Source: an uncultured Clostridia bacterium (GTDB lineage: Bacteria > Bacillota > Clostridia > UBA1381). From it: 32,203 bases of DNA. The stretch covers positions 1 to 32,203 of the forward strand of contig CANQQW010000016.1 of assembly GCA_947626075.1 (NCBI GenBank), written 5' to 3'. Both the position numbers and the translations under genes were made by a program. Positions 1 to 9,023 of the stretch are shown here, piece after piece. Each line of letters begins with the position of its first letter. Position 1 is the first letter of the stretch. The notes beneath the pieces were generated by a model. The model was not told the DNA's origin. It saw only the letters and a program-made list of their open reading frames with translations, and did not search any database.

Positions 1-175
1 AAACAAGGGCAGCGCGGTAAGCTCGGAGGAGCTGTTTCACAGGATATGGCAGGACGAATACTACAGCAAAAGCAACAACACAATTACCGTTCATATCCGC
101 CATTTGCGTGAGAAAATGAACGACGCGCCAATCATAAAAACCATATGGGGAGTTGGATATAAAATTGAAAAATAA
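1..175 (+). CDS. Response regulator, OmpR/PhoB (VanR-like), C-terminal fragment cut by the window edge
   Basis: Frame 2 reads NKGSAVSSEELFHRIWQDEYYSKSNNTITVHIRHLREKMNDAPIIKTIWGVGYKIEK*, a winged-helix effector domain C-terminus; its stop overlaps the histidine kinase start. Confidence 0.88.
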   Translation, partial: NKGSAVSSEELFHRIWQDEYYSKSNNTITVHIRHLREKMNDAPIIKTIWGVGYKIEK

Positions 176-1286
176 GGATAGGTCTGAGTATTCACGCTTG
201 AAATCGAAAATTTACGCGCGGTTTTTTGTTCTGACCGCCGCCGCGATCGCGATTGTTTTCGTACTGTATCGGCTGCTTTGGAAAAACCGAGGCGGAGATT
301 TTGTGCTGGAAATTCTTTGTAAAGCCGGCTTGAGCCGTGAAACGGCGGTGGTAATTTATCAGCACTATTTCCGCAACGCCACCGATATTATATGGATCGC
401 CGCGGTCGCAATAGTATTTTTAATAATGCTGCGTTTTTTCCTTAACTGGTTCACGAAATATTTTACCTCGATAAATCAAGGTATAGACGAGCTTTTGACG
501 GAGGACGACAATGTAATTCTCCTGCCGCCGGAAATGTCGGCGACAGAGAATACGCTAAACACCGTAAAGCGCACATTGCGCCAAAGAAAAAAAGCGGCGG
601 ACGAGGCGGAGCAGCGAAAAAACGATTTAATCACCTACCTTGCCCACGACATTCACACTCCGCTGACGTCCGTCATAGGCTATATCAGTCTTTTAAAGGA
701 GTCGCCCGACATGCCCAAAGACAAGGCGGACGCGTACCTCGACATAACGCTCGACAAGTCGCTTCAGCTTGAAAAGCTGATAAACGAGTTTTTTGAGATA
801 ACGAAGTACAATTTACAGGAAATAACATTGGACAAGCGCGACACCGACATTTACTACATGCTCCTGCAATTAACGGACGAGTTTTACCCCGTTCTTAAAA
901 AACACGGCAACAGCATCGAGCTTAACGCGGACGAAAATTTATCGGGACGCGTTGACGCTGAAAAGCTTGCGCGGGTATTCGGTAACATTCTGCGCAACGC
1001 CGTATCGTACAGCTATACCGATACGCCAATCACAATCAGCGCCGCGAAAAATGATGAAAATATCGTTATTTCGGTAAGCAGCAAGGGCAAAACAATTCCG
1101 AAAGAAAAGCTGCAATCTGTATTTGAAAAGTTTTTCAGAGCCGACGACGCGCGCGGAACAAATACCGGCGGCGCGGGGCTGGGGCTTGCGATAGCGAAAG
1201 AAATCGTGACGCTTCACGGCGGCGAAATTACAGCCGAGAGTGAAAACGAAATCACGACGTTTACCGTCCGCATACCCGCCTTATAA
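153..1286 (+). CDS. Sensor histidine kinase, VanS-like
   Basis: Two N-terminal TM segments, H-box LAHDIHTPLTSVIGYISLL, N-box NILRNAVSYS, G-box GGAGLGLAIAKEIVTLHGGEI; translationally coupled to the response regulator. Confidence 0.9.
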   Translation: MDIKLKNKDRSEYSRLKSKIYARFFVLTAAAIAIVFVLYRLLWKNRGGDFVLEILCKAGLSRETAVVIYQHYFRNATDIIWIAAVAIVFLIMLRFFLNWFTKYFTSINQGIDELLTEDDNVILLPPEMSATENTLNTVKRTLRQRKKAADEAEQRKNDLITYLAHDIHTPLTSVIGYISLLKESPDMPKDKADAYLDITLDKSLQLEKLINEFFEITKYNLQEITLDKRDTDIYYMLLQLTDEFYPVLKKHGNSIELNADENLSGRVDAEKLARVFGNILRNAVSYSYTDTPITISAAKNDENIVISVSSKGKTIPKEKLQSVFEKFFRADDARGTNTGGAGLGLAIAKEIVTLHGGEITAESENEITTFTVRIPAL

Positions 1287-1346
1287 AAAAATTAATCTTA
1301 TCTTAATGTTTTCTTAGGAATTTATCAATTTAATATTAAAGTATCG

Positions 1347-1390
1347 AAAGTCTTTATTTGCTACAATAAACAGCAGATAAAGACTTTTTA
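1347..1390 (+). terminator. Long hairpin plus T-run between the kinase gene and vanY-like gene (terminator or attenuator)
   Basis: AAAGTCTTTATTTGCT - ACAATAAAC - AGCAGATAAAGACTTT (16-bp stem, one G-T pair) followed by TTTATTTT. Confidence 0.7.
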
Positions 1391-1407
1391 TTTTGGGGGC
1401 GGATATT

Positions 1408-2142
1408 ATGAAGCATAAACATAAACTCGGCTGCGGGCGCGCTGTTATTATCGCCGCGTGTGTTGCCTCGGCGGCAGTGCTCGCGGTGACAGCACTGACA
1501 GACGGCGGCGCGCTCGGACGCGTCAAAACGGAAATATCGCTGCTTGCCGACCCTATAGACAAGAACGCCGTTTCGTCGGAGGACGACGACTGGCAGCTTA
1601 TTCTCATAAACGCCGACAATCCCCTGCCCGACGATTTCAGCGTTACGCTGACGACGCTCGCGAACGGTCACAAAATAGACAGCCGCGTTTACCCGCATTT
1701 GCAGAAAATGTTTGACGACGCGAGAAGTCAGGGTATTATGCCCGCAATATCATCGTCGTACAGGACGAGCGAAGAGCAGCAAGCGGAGCTTGACCAAAAG
1801 ACGAGGGAGTTTAGAAACCAAGGCTACACGCCCGACGAGGCGCTTGAAGCCGCGAAAACATGGGCGGCGCTCCCGGGTACGAGCGAGCATCAAACGGGGC
1901 TGGCGCTCGATATTACCACCGCCGACGCGAAGCTGCAATCGGTGGATATTGTGTGGAACTGGCTTAGAAAAAACTCATATAAATACGGTTTTATCGTTCG
2001 TTATCCCGCGAACAAGGTCGATATAACGGGTATAAGCAACGAGCCGTGGCATTTCAGATATGTGGGGCTTTCCGCTGCGGAGGAAATATACAGGCGCGGT
2101 CTGTGTCTTGAGGAGTATTTGGAATTTATACATAAGAAGTAA
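1408..2142 (+). CDS. D-alanyl-D-alanine carboxypeptidase, VanY/peptidase M15 family
   Basis: N-terminal TM anchor; SSYRTSEEQQ, GTSEHQTGLALDIT and EPWHFRYVG zinc-site motifs of VanY-type M15 peptidases. ATG at 1408 preferred over the TTG at 1393. Confidence 0.9.
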   Translation: MKHKHKLGCGRAVIIAACVASAAVLAVTALTDGGALGRVKTEISLLADPIDKNAVSSEDDDWQLILINADNPLPDDFSVTLTTLANGHKIDSRVYPHLQKMFDDARSQGIMPAISSSYRTSEEQQAELDQKTREFRNQGYTPDEALEAAKTWAALPGTSEHQTGLALDITTADAKLQSVDIVWNWLRKNSYKYGFIVRYPANKVDITGISNEPWHFRYVGLSAAEEIYRRGLCLEEYLEFIHKK

Positions 2143-2147
2143 CTCGC

Positions 2148-2197
2148 CTTCGATTGTTACGGCTTGCAGCGCGACGAACGCCGCAACGATGTCAATC
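2148..2197. terminator. Imperfect palindrome between convergent genes, overlapping the stop of the DUF3298 gene
   Basis: GATTGTTACGGCTTGCAGCG...CGCCGCAACGATGTCAATC; the minus-strand TGA stop lies in one arm. No strong T-run. Confidence 0.4.
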
Positions 2198-2893
2198 CGA
2201 CGCCAAACGCCTGTATTCCTCTTTAAGGTACCCGCTAAGCTCGTCAAGCGGCAGCGGAAATTCCACAAATCCGCGCGCGTAATAAGACAGCTCGTAAGGC
2301 TGAAAAAATATTACGAGCTTATCATCGTCGTTTATATAAAAATCCGTCTGGTGCGACTCCTGTATTTCCGGCTTCGCCCAAAGGTCTTTGTAATCGCCGC
2401 TTTTTTCCGTTACCAGCTCGTTTATCATACGGTTAAGCGTGTTTACGTAAGCGTCGTCCTCGAACAGGTCGGCAAGACGCACCTGCCTTGCGCCCGCCGT
2501 GTCTATATTCCTCGGCTCGCGCACAAGCGAGCCGTGCGCGCCGCCCGTGTATATGTACTTTTCCTCGACAACGCTCAGAAAATCGTTCTTATTATACTTC
2601 TCGTCCCAGCTTATTTCAAGCACGCACTTATTACCCATACGCACGTTGCCGGCGTTGTCCGAAGCGTCGCTGTCGAAAGCGACCGTCTCACTCTCGACAG
2701 CCTGTTCTATCTCCGCGTTCAGCGCGTCCTGAAATTCCTTGTCCGCCATTCCCGCAAACCGTATTATTTCAGCCTTTACGCTTGAATAATCCGTCTCGTA
2801 CTCCTTTATGCTTTTCTCGGACTTAGTATTACCCGCGGCGCATGAGCACAGACACATAAGCGCCGCGGCAATAATAACAAAACGTCTTAACAT
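2192..2893 (-). CDS. Lipoprotein with DUF4163/DUF3298 (RsiV-like) domains
   Basis: Lipobox-like MCLCSCAAG; YTGGAHG and DLFEDD / FYINDDDKLVIFFQPYELSYYARGFVEFPLPL pattern of DUF3298 proteins. Confidence 0.75.
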   Translation of the reverse strand: MLRRFVIIAAALMCLCSCAAGNTKSEKSIKEYETDYSSVKAEIIRFAGMADKEFQDALNAEIEQAVESETVAFDSDASDNAGNVRMGNKCVLEISWDEKYNKNDFLSVVEEKYIYTGGAHGSLVREPRNIDTAGARQVRLADLFEDDAYVNTLNRMINELVTEKSGDYKDLWAKPEIQESHQTDFYINDDDKLVIFFQPYELSYYARGFVEFPLPLDELSGYLKEEYRRLASD

Positions 2894-2921
2894 TCCCTCC
2901 GCCTCCCTATATTTATATCAT

Positions 2922-4400
2922 TTACAGAATGATACAGATAAGTCCGTTGCTGCCGTCGTTTATAATTCTTTGCAGCGTTTCCTTAAGCTTCATACGCGCC
3001 GATTCCGGCATACGCGACAGCTTATTGTGCAGTCCCTCGTTCACAAGTTCGTAAAGCGACTTTCCGAATATGTTCGACTGCCATATCTTTGCGGGATCGG
3101 ACTCGAACTCGGAAAGCAGATAATGCACAAGCTCCTCCGATTGCTTCTCCGTGCCGACGATCGGACTTACCTCCGTTTCTATATCGGCGCGTATCATATG
3201 TATAGACGGTGCGCTCGCCTTTAGCTTTACGCCGAACTTACCGCCCTGCTTCACAATCTTCGGCTCCGCCAGCGTCAGCTCCTCCGTGGACGGCGACACT
3301 ATACCGTAGCCCTTTTCCATGACCTCATGCAGCGCGAACGCAACCTTGTCGTACTCCGCCTTGATTGAGGCAAGCTCCTCCATAAGCGTCATAAGCTGAT
3401 GCTCGCTGTCTATCTCGAAGCCCGACGTCTCGCCCAGGACGCGATAAAAGAGCGGCTGCGGAAGCTCAATGCACATTTTCACGTTACCGCTGCCAAGGTC
3501 CATATTTTCTATATACGCGCGCTTTATAAACTCGCGGCTGTCAATGCCCGCCGATAAATCCCGAACGTCCCGTATACGGCTTACCCCGTTTATATTATCC
3601 ATAACCGCGCCGTAAATGTCCCGGCGCAGCCAGTGGTCGTTTCCGAGGTCTCCTATCCAGTCGGGTATGCGGATATTGATTTCACGGAGCGGGAACTCAA
3701 ACAGCACCGTTTCGATAATATCATGTATATCCGACGCGGTAAGCGCCTCGCAGTCCACCGCCATTACAGGCACTCCGTGGCGCGCCGCAAGCTCCTTCTT
3801 CAAATTCTGCGCGGTCTGCGAACGCGGATTGGTGGAATTTAAAAGCACTATAAACGGCTTGTTTATCGCCTTAAGCTCGCTTATAACCTTATTTTCCGCG
3901 TCAATGTAGTCCTCACGGTCAATATCGGTAATACTACCGTCGGTAGTAACCACAAGTCCTATTGTGCTGTGCTCGGTAATGACTTTTTTCGTGCCTATCT
4001 CCGCCGCCTCGTTAAACGGTATCGGCTCCTCAAACCACGGCGTGGTAACCATTCTCGGCTCGCCGTCCTCGACGTAGCCGAGCGAGCTGTCAACGATATA
4101 TCCCACGCAGTCTATCATGCGCACCCTTAAATGCGCGTTGTCGCCCAGGGAAATTTCAACAGCCTCATTCGGTATAAACTTCGGCTCGGTAGTCATGATC
4201 GTGCGTCCGGCGGCAGACTGCGGCAGCTCGTCGCGCGCGCGTTCCGCCCGGTACACGTTTTCTATATTCGGTATCACCAGCAAATCCATGAACTTCTTTA
4301 TAAACGTGGACTTGCCGGTGCGGACAGGACCGACAACGCCTATGTACACATCTCCCTGACTCCTCTTGGCTATATCATTGTAAATGTTATACTCCTCCAC
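2922..4400 (-). CDS. spoIVA: Stage IV sporulation protein A (GTG start)
   Basis: xEEYNIYNDIAKRSQGDVYIGVVGPVRTGKSTFIKKFMDLLVIPNI, full-length 492 aa; GTG at 4400 preceded by AAAGGAGG. Confidence 0.97.
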   Translation of the reverse strand: MEEYNIYNDIAKRSQGDVYIGVVGPVRTGKSTFIKKFMDLLVIPNIENVYRAERARDELPQSAAGRTIMTTEPKFIPNEAVEISLGDNAHLRVRMIDCVGYIVDSSLGYVEDGEPRMVTTPWFEEPIPFNEAAEIGTKKVITEHSTIGLVVTTDGSITDIDREDYIDAENKVISELKAINKPFIVLLNSTNPRSQTAQNLKKELAARHGVPVMAVDCEALTASDIHDIIETVLFEFPLREINIRIPDWIGDLGNDHWLRRDIYGAVMDNINGVSRIRDVRDLSAGIDSREFIKRAYIENMDLGSGNVKMCIELPQPLFYRVLGETSGFEIDSEHQLMTLMEELASIKAEYDKVAFALHEVMEKGYGIVSPSTEELTLAEPKIVKQGGKFGVKLKASAPSIHMIRADIETEVSPIVGTEKQSEELVHYLLSEFESDPAKIWQSNIFGKSLYELVNEGLHNKLSRMPESARMKLKETLQRIINDGSNGLICIIL

Positions 4401-4461
4401 TTTTACGTTTCCTCCTTTTGTCCAAAATATATGTTATATGTATATGCGCTTTTCTTTTCAA

Positions 4462-4492
4462 TATGTATCTCTGTTTCCGAAAAAAATATGAC
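4462..4492 (-). promoter_or_regulatory. Candidate sigma-E promoter for spoIVA
   Basis: Minus strand GTCATATT-N15-GATACATA, close to the SigE pattern (-35 KMATATT, -10 CATACANT). Confidence 0.5.
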
Positions 4493-4509
4493 ATTTTTGT
4501 AAATAATGT

Positions 4510-4538
4510 TTGATTATTTGTTAAAGTTAGTATATAAT
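4510..4538 (+). promoter_or_regulatory. Candidate sigma-A promoter for the EAL-domain gene
   Basis: TTGATT-N17-TATAAT. Confidence 0.6.
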
Positions 4539-4578
4539 ATATGTATTAAAAAACTTTTTTGTTGTAAAGGAATAAAGC

Positions 4579-7416
4579 ATGAATACTTTTAGAAAATGTT
4601 TTTTTGTATTTTCGCTGCTTGCGCCGCTTCTGCTGGCAAGCTCCGTTTACGCCGAAAAGACGTATAACGCGGGAATACTCTCCGACTATGAGTTCTCCGG
4701 CAACAACATTACGGAGTACGGAGAAAACAGTATTAAAGATGTTTTTACGGACGCCGAAAACTCCGCCCTTGATTTGAAAGGTGATTTTACTCTTTCGGAC
4801 GGTATAGGCGCGCTGTCCGGCGGGAGTATTAATATCTTATGTATGGTTCCCATGAGCGATACGCTCCTGCCGTACATGGATTATACCTCGGAGCCTATGG
4901 CGACGGGCTTTTTAACTCTGCTCGCTCCGAGCGGCAGCAAGCTGTATTTTGAGGATTTTTCCTCGTTTAACAATATTAAAATAGGTATGCTCAAAAACTC
5001 TTATTTCCAAAGCTCGCTAAATGCTTACGCGGCGCAAAATAAGTTCACCTTTACGCCTGTTTATTTTGACGATATTGACGCTTTAACCGGCGCGGCTTTG
5101 CAGGGCAGCGTAGACGCTATGCTCTCTCCCGCCGTTTCCGCGTCAGAGGGGCTGCGTATCATAGCCAAGTGCGGCGAGTTTGATTATTACTGCGCGGTGA
5201 AAAAGGGAGACAGCGAAACGCTTTCGTTTATAAACTCCGTTTTAAAGAAGCATAAGGCGTATTCGCCGTTCTTCATTCCCGATTTTTACCGTAATTCTTT
5301 CACGGTTCCCTACAACAACATGGTGCCGCTTACGACGGAGGACGAGCGCGCCGTGAAAACGCAGGAAAAGCTGCGCGTGTTTATTTTCGACAACGAATAT
5401 CCTATGGCGTATTTCGACCCGGAAACGTCCGAATATACGGGAATATATGTTGAATATATGAAAAAAGTGGCGCAAAATTGCAGTCTTGAACTTGAGTACA
5501 TACCCTGCGAGCAGGAAAACATAAACATGAACAGCATCGTTATAGGCAGAGCCGACATTATACTCAACGTCTCCGGTTCCACTCAAGGGCTTGTCGAAGC
5601 GTCAGCTCCGTACACGACCATGAATTACGTTACCATAGTTAAAAACGGCAATGAAATAACCGAGGACGGAAGTCATACCGTTGGAATACTGAAGAAAGAC
5701 GCTTGGATCGAGGATTATCTCGCGGATAATTATCCGTCGTGGACGATAAAGGAATACCGCTCGGTAAACTCGCTGCTCAGGGCGGCGGATTTTAACAGAG
5801 TGGACGCGGCGCTCGTTTCGTCCGTGGAAATGCAGACAAAAACAAGTCTTATAACCCACCCCCACCTTTCCGCCGCGGAGGGCGGCGATATTCCCGTCCC
5901 GGTATCCTTGGGAATATCAAAGGTGACGTGTCCGCAGGACGTTGTAAATCTTATTAACACGGCGATTCGCTACACGCCCTCGGGCGATGTGGAGGATGAA
6001 ATCGAAAAGTACGTTATCAGCAATGCGTACGTACCTAATGTGCGCGATGTCCTTTACAAGCACAGATGGCTGATACTGCTTGTTCTCGCCGCGTTTGTTA
6101 CCGTAATAACGATATTCAAGCTGCGGGAACGGTACTTCAAAATGCTGTCGCAAAGCGACTCGCTCACGAATATACATAACAGCCAGTACTTCTATAAGGC
6201 GGCTGAAAAAATGCTCGAGAAAAATCCTGAGCAGCCGTTTTTGCTCGCTTCGGTCGACGCGCGCAACTTTAAGCTTATAAATGACAGATTCGGTCACATA
6301 ATCGGCGACCAAACGCTTGTGAGCATATCGAACGAAATATCGAAAATATTCAAGGACAAAGGTCTTTACGCGCGTCTGCAAAGCGATAACTTTATCATAC
6401 TTATAGAGGACACCGACGAAAACCGCGCGCTGCTCGATTCACTGGAACATATAGACATACATATACACGACTCGTCGGAGTACCGCGTACCGATAAAGAC
6501 AGGCGTATGTCCCATTCCGTCTTACGACCCGAAAATATCGTTGTCAAGCTATATCGACAAGGCGAACATCGCAAAGGACGACACTCCCGGAAGAAGCACA
6601 AACTATCTGCGTTACTTCACGGACGAAATGGCGGCGCAGCTCGATACGAAGAACAATATCGAGGTCGAAATGGTTCACGCGCTGCACAGAGGCGACTTTA
6701 TAGTTTACTATCAGCCCAAATACGAGCTTGCCACCGATAAGATAATCGGCGCGGAAGCGCTTGTACGCTGGAACCACAGAGACAAGGGACTTATCTCTCC
6801 CGGACTTTTCGTGCCGCTGTTTGAGCAGAACGGATTTATAATTCAGCTTGACTTCTACGTGTACGAATCGGTACTGAAAATGCTTAAAGAACGTTTAAGA
6901 TGCGGCGAACAGGTCGTGACCGTTTCAATGAACGTGTCGCGCTGCCACCTCGGCGACAAGCAGTTCGCACAAAAGCTTGACGCGCTTGTAAGCAAGTATC
7001 AGGTACCGAAAAAATACATAGAAATGGAAATCACCGAAAGCATATTCTCCGAAGCGGACAGCAGCGCCATTTCACTTATATACGAGCTTAAAGAACGCGG
7101 CTTTGGCATATCCATGGACGACTTCGGCAGCGGCTACTCATCGCTGAACCTTTTGCGCAAGGTACCGATAGACACGCTCAAAATTGACAAGGTGTTCATT
7201 GACAACGCGGAGACAGACCACCGCGGACGCGTAATTGTCGAAGCCATAATCTCAATGGCGTCGAAAATACAGCTGCACACGATATGCGAGGGTGTGGAAA
7301 CAAAACAACAGCGCGACTTTTTGAAAGAAGCGGGCTGCGAGATGGTGCAGGGCTTCTTCTACGCCCGACCCATGCCATATGAGGATTTTGCGGCGCTGCT
7401 CGATTCGGATGATTAA
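4579..7416 (+). CDS. Periplasmic solute-binding (SBP_bac_3-like) sensor with TM, degenerate GGDEF and EAL domains; probable c-di-GMP phosphodiesterase
   Basis: Signal peptide, two PBP-like regions, TM (WLILLVLAAFVTVITIF), GGDEF-like domain with RLQSDNF at the signature site, EAL motif AEALVRWNH, MEITES, DDFGSGYSSL, IDKVFID. Confidence 0.9.
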   Translation: MNTFRKCFFVFSLLAPLLLASSVYAEKTYNAGILSDYEFSGNNITEYGENSIKDVFTDAENSALDLKGDFTLSDGIGALSGGSINILCMVPMSDTLLPYMDYTSEPMATGFLTLLAPSGSKLYFEDFSSFNNIKIGMLKNSYFQSSLNAYAAQNKFTFTPVYFDDIDALTGAALQGSVDAMLSPAVSASEGLRIIAKCGEFDYYCAVKKGDSETLSFINSVLKKHKAYSPFFIPDFYRNSFTVPYNNMVPLTTEDERAVKTQEKLRVFIFDNEYPMAYFDPETSEYTGIYVEYMKKVAQNCSLELEYIPCEQENINMNSIVIGRADIILNVSGSTQGLVEASAPYTTMNYVTIVKNGNEITEDGSHTVGILKKDAWIEDYLADNYPSWTIKEYRSVNSLLRAADFNRVDAALVSSVEMQTKTSLITHPHLSAAEGGDIPVPVSLGISKVTCPQDVVNLINTAIRYTPSGDVEDEIEKYVISNAYVPNVRDVLYKHRWLILLVLAAFVTVITIFKLRERYFKMLSQSDSLTNIHNSQYFYKAAEKMLEKNPEQPFLLASVDARNFKLINDRFGHIIGDQTLVSISNEISKIFKDKGLYARLQSDNFIILIEDTDENRALLDSLEHIDIHIHDSSEYRVPIKTGVCPIPSYDPKISLSSYIDKANIAKDDTPGRSTNYLRYFTDEMAAQLDTKNNIEVEMVHALHRGDFIVYYQPKYELATDKIIGAEALVRWNHRDKGLISPGLFVPLFEQNGFIIQLDFYVYESVLKMLKERLRCGEQVVTVSMNVSRCHLGDKQFAQKLDALVSKYQVPKKYIEMEITESIFSEADSSAISLIYELKERGFGISMDDFGSGYSSLNLLRKVPIDTLKIDKVFIDNAETDHRGRVIVEAIISMASKIQLHTICEGVETKQQRDFLKEAGCEMVQGFFYARPMPYEDFAALLDSDD

Positions 7417-7418
7417 TA

Positions 7419-7447
7419 TTGACATTACGCTCATTATATGGTAAAAT
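7419..7447 (+). promoter_or_regulatory. Candidate sigma-A promoter for icd
   Basis: TTGACA-N17-TAAAAT, starting just after the stop codon of the EAL gene. Confidence 0.65.
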
Positions 7448-7462
7448 GTAAACGTAGGTAAT

Positions 7463-7487
7463 GGGGCTGATTATTCAGCCCCGTTTT
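7463..7487 (+). terminator. Perfect 8-bp hairpin with T-run in the icd leader
   Basis: GGGGCTGA-TTAT-TCAGCCCC followed by GTTTTAATT; located downstream of the candidate icd promoter. Confidence 0.65.
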
Positions 7488-7510
7488 AATTAAGAAAGGA
7501 CTGATACTTA

Positions 7511-8722
7511 ATGGCAAAAATCCCGATGAAAACGCCGCTCGTCGAAATGGACGGCGACGAAATGACAAGAATAATATGGAAGATGATTAAGGACATACTC
7601 CTTACGCCTTACATCGACCTAAAAACCGAGTACTACGACCTCGGTCTCGAGCACCGCAACGCGACGAACGACCAAGTTACCGTTGACAGCGCGAACGCGA
7701 CAAAGAAGTACGGCGTCGCGGTAAAGTGCGCGACCATAACACCGAACGCCGCGAGAATGGACGAGTACGACTTAAAGGAAATGTGGAAGTCGCCCAACGG
7801 TACTATAAGAGCTATGCTCGACGGCACGGTTTTCCGTACGCCGATACTCGTAAAGGGCATAACGCCGTATATCCCGACGTGGACGCAGCCTATCACGATT
7901 GCGCGTCACGCTTACGGAGACATTTACAAGAACGTCGAAATGCAGGTCAAGGCGGGAAGCAAGGCGGAGCTTGTGACGACCGATAAGGACGGCAACGAAA
8001 CGCGCGAGCTTATATACGATTTCGCGGACGAGGACGGCATCATTCAGGGCGTACATAACCGCGACAAGTCGATTGCGAGCTTCGCGAGAGCGTGCTTCAA
8101 CTACGCGCTCGATATGAAAAAGGATATTTGGTTCGCGACTAAGGATACAATTTCCAAAAAATACGACCACCGCTTTAAGGATATTTTCCAAGAGATTTTT
8201 GACGCTGAATACAAGGAAAAATTCGACGCGGCGGGAATAGAGTATTTTTACACGCTCATTGACGACGCGGTTGCGCGCGTTGTGCGCTCGAACGGCGGCT
8301 ACATATGGGCGTGCAAGAACTATGACGGCGATGTCATGTCGGACATGGTTGCGACGGCTTACGGCTCGCTCGCGATGATGACCTCGGTTCTCGTTTCGCC
8401 CGACGGCATTTACGAGTACGAGGCGGCTCACGGCACGGTACAGCGCCATTATTATAAACACCTAAAGGGTGAAAAAACCTCGACGAACTCCGTTGCGACG
8501 CTGTTCGCGTGGACCGGCGCGCTCCGTAAGCGCGGCGAGCTCGATGCACTGCCCGAGCTTGTAAACTTCGCCGACTGCCTCGAAAAGGCGACGGTACAGA
8601 CGATTGAGGACGGCGTAATGACCGGCGATTTGTATCTGCTTTCAACGCTTGAAAATAAGCAGAAAGTCGATACCGAAGCATTTCTCAGGGCAGTGGACGA
8701 CAGGTTGAAAAAGCTGTTGTAA
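7511..8722 (+). CDS. icd: NADP-dependent isocitrate dehydrogenase
   Basis: [62 protein letters not shown]; resembles the homodimeric eukaryote-like NADP-IDH class. Confidence 0.95.
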   Translation: MAKIPMKTPLVEMDGDEMTRIIWKMIKDILLTPYIDLKTEYYDLGLEHRNATNDQVTVDSANATKKYGVAVKCATITPNAARMDEYDLKEMWKSPNGTIRAMLDGTVFRTPILVKGITPYIPTWTQPITIARHAYGDIYKNVEMQVKAGSKAELVTTDKDGNETRELIYDFADEDGIIQGVHNRDKSIASFARACFNYALDMKKDIWFATKDTISKKYDHRFKDIFQEIFDAEYKEKFDAAGIEYFYTLIDDAVARVVRSNGGYIWACKNYDGDVMSDMVATAYGSLAMMTSVLVSPDGIYEYEAAHGTVQRHYYKHLKGEKTSTNSVATLFAWTGALRKRGELDALPELVNFADCLEKATVQTIEDGVMTGDLYLLSTLENKQKVDTEAFLRAVDDRLKKLL

Positions 8723-8735
8723 AATTGTAGCAAGC

Positions 8736-8760
8736 AAAATCCCCTCTCCGAGGGGATTTT
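8736..8760. terminator. Rho-independent terminator after icd
   Basis: AAAATCCCCT-CTCCG-AGGGGATTTT, perfect stem with A/T flanks. Confidence 0.88.
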
Positions 8761-8771
8761 GTGATATATTA

Positions 8772-8964
8772 GGGCTGTCGAGGGCGCCAGCCCCTACGAT
8801 GAAAATTCAAAAAGTGGGCGTAGGGGACGGCGCCTCGACGTCCCGCTAGCCTTCCCCTTGAGGGGAAGGGGGACCGCCGAAGGCGGTGGATGAGGTGTAG
8901 CCGCGCAGCGGCGTTGTAGGGGCGACCATTGGTCGCCCGCGGGCGGCGAATCGCCGCCCCTACA
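8772..8964. repeat. Composite cluster of GC-rich inverted repeats (probable dispersed intergenic repeat)
   Basis: Successive palindromes: GTCGAGGGCGCC..CCCCTACG / CGTAGGGG..GGCGCCTCGAC (8772-8844); CCTTCCCCTTGAGGGGAAGG (8850-8869); ACCGCCGAAGGCGGT; GCCGCGCAGCGGC; TGTAGGGGCG..CGCCCCTACA enclosing GGGCGACCATTGGTCGCCC and GGGCGGCGAATCGCCGCCC. Confidence 0.8.
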
Positions 8965-8994
8965 CAAACGCGCGCGGTAGAATGTTATGCATAC

Positions 8995-9022
8995 AAAAAA
9001 ACGGCTTTGCGCCGTTTTTTTT
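8995..9022. terminator. Terminator of the nitroreductase gene (bidirectional shape)
   Basis: AAAAAAACGGC-TTTGC-GCCGTTTTTTTT. Confidence 0.85.
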
Positions 9023-9023
9023 G

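Noticed and set aside
2060-2785. 241-aa plus-strand ORF antisense to the DUF3298 gene
   Set aside because: The minus-strand frame has a signal peptide, lipobox and domain motifs; the antisense frame is a by-product of codon bias.
7772-8461. 229-aa ORF antisense to icd
   Set aside because: icd is an unambiguous full-length enzyme; the antisense ORF has no recognisable features.
8772-8964. CRISPR array
   Set aside because: The palindromes are heterogeneous in sequence and spacing; no regular repeat-spacer pattern or cas genes.
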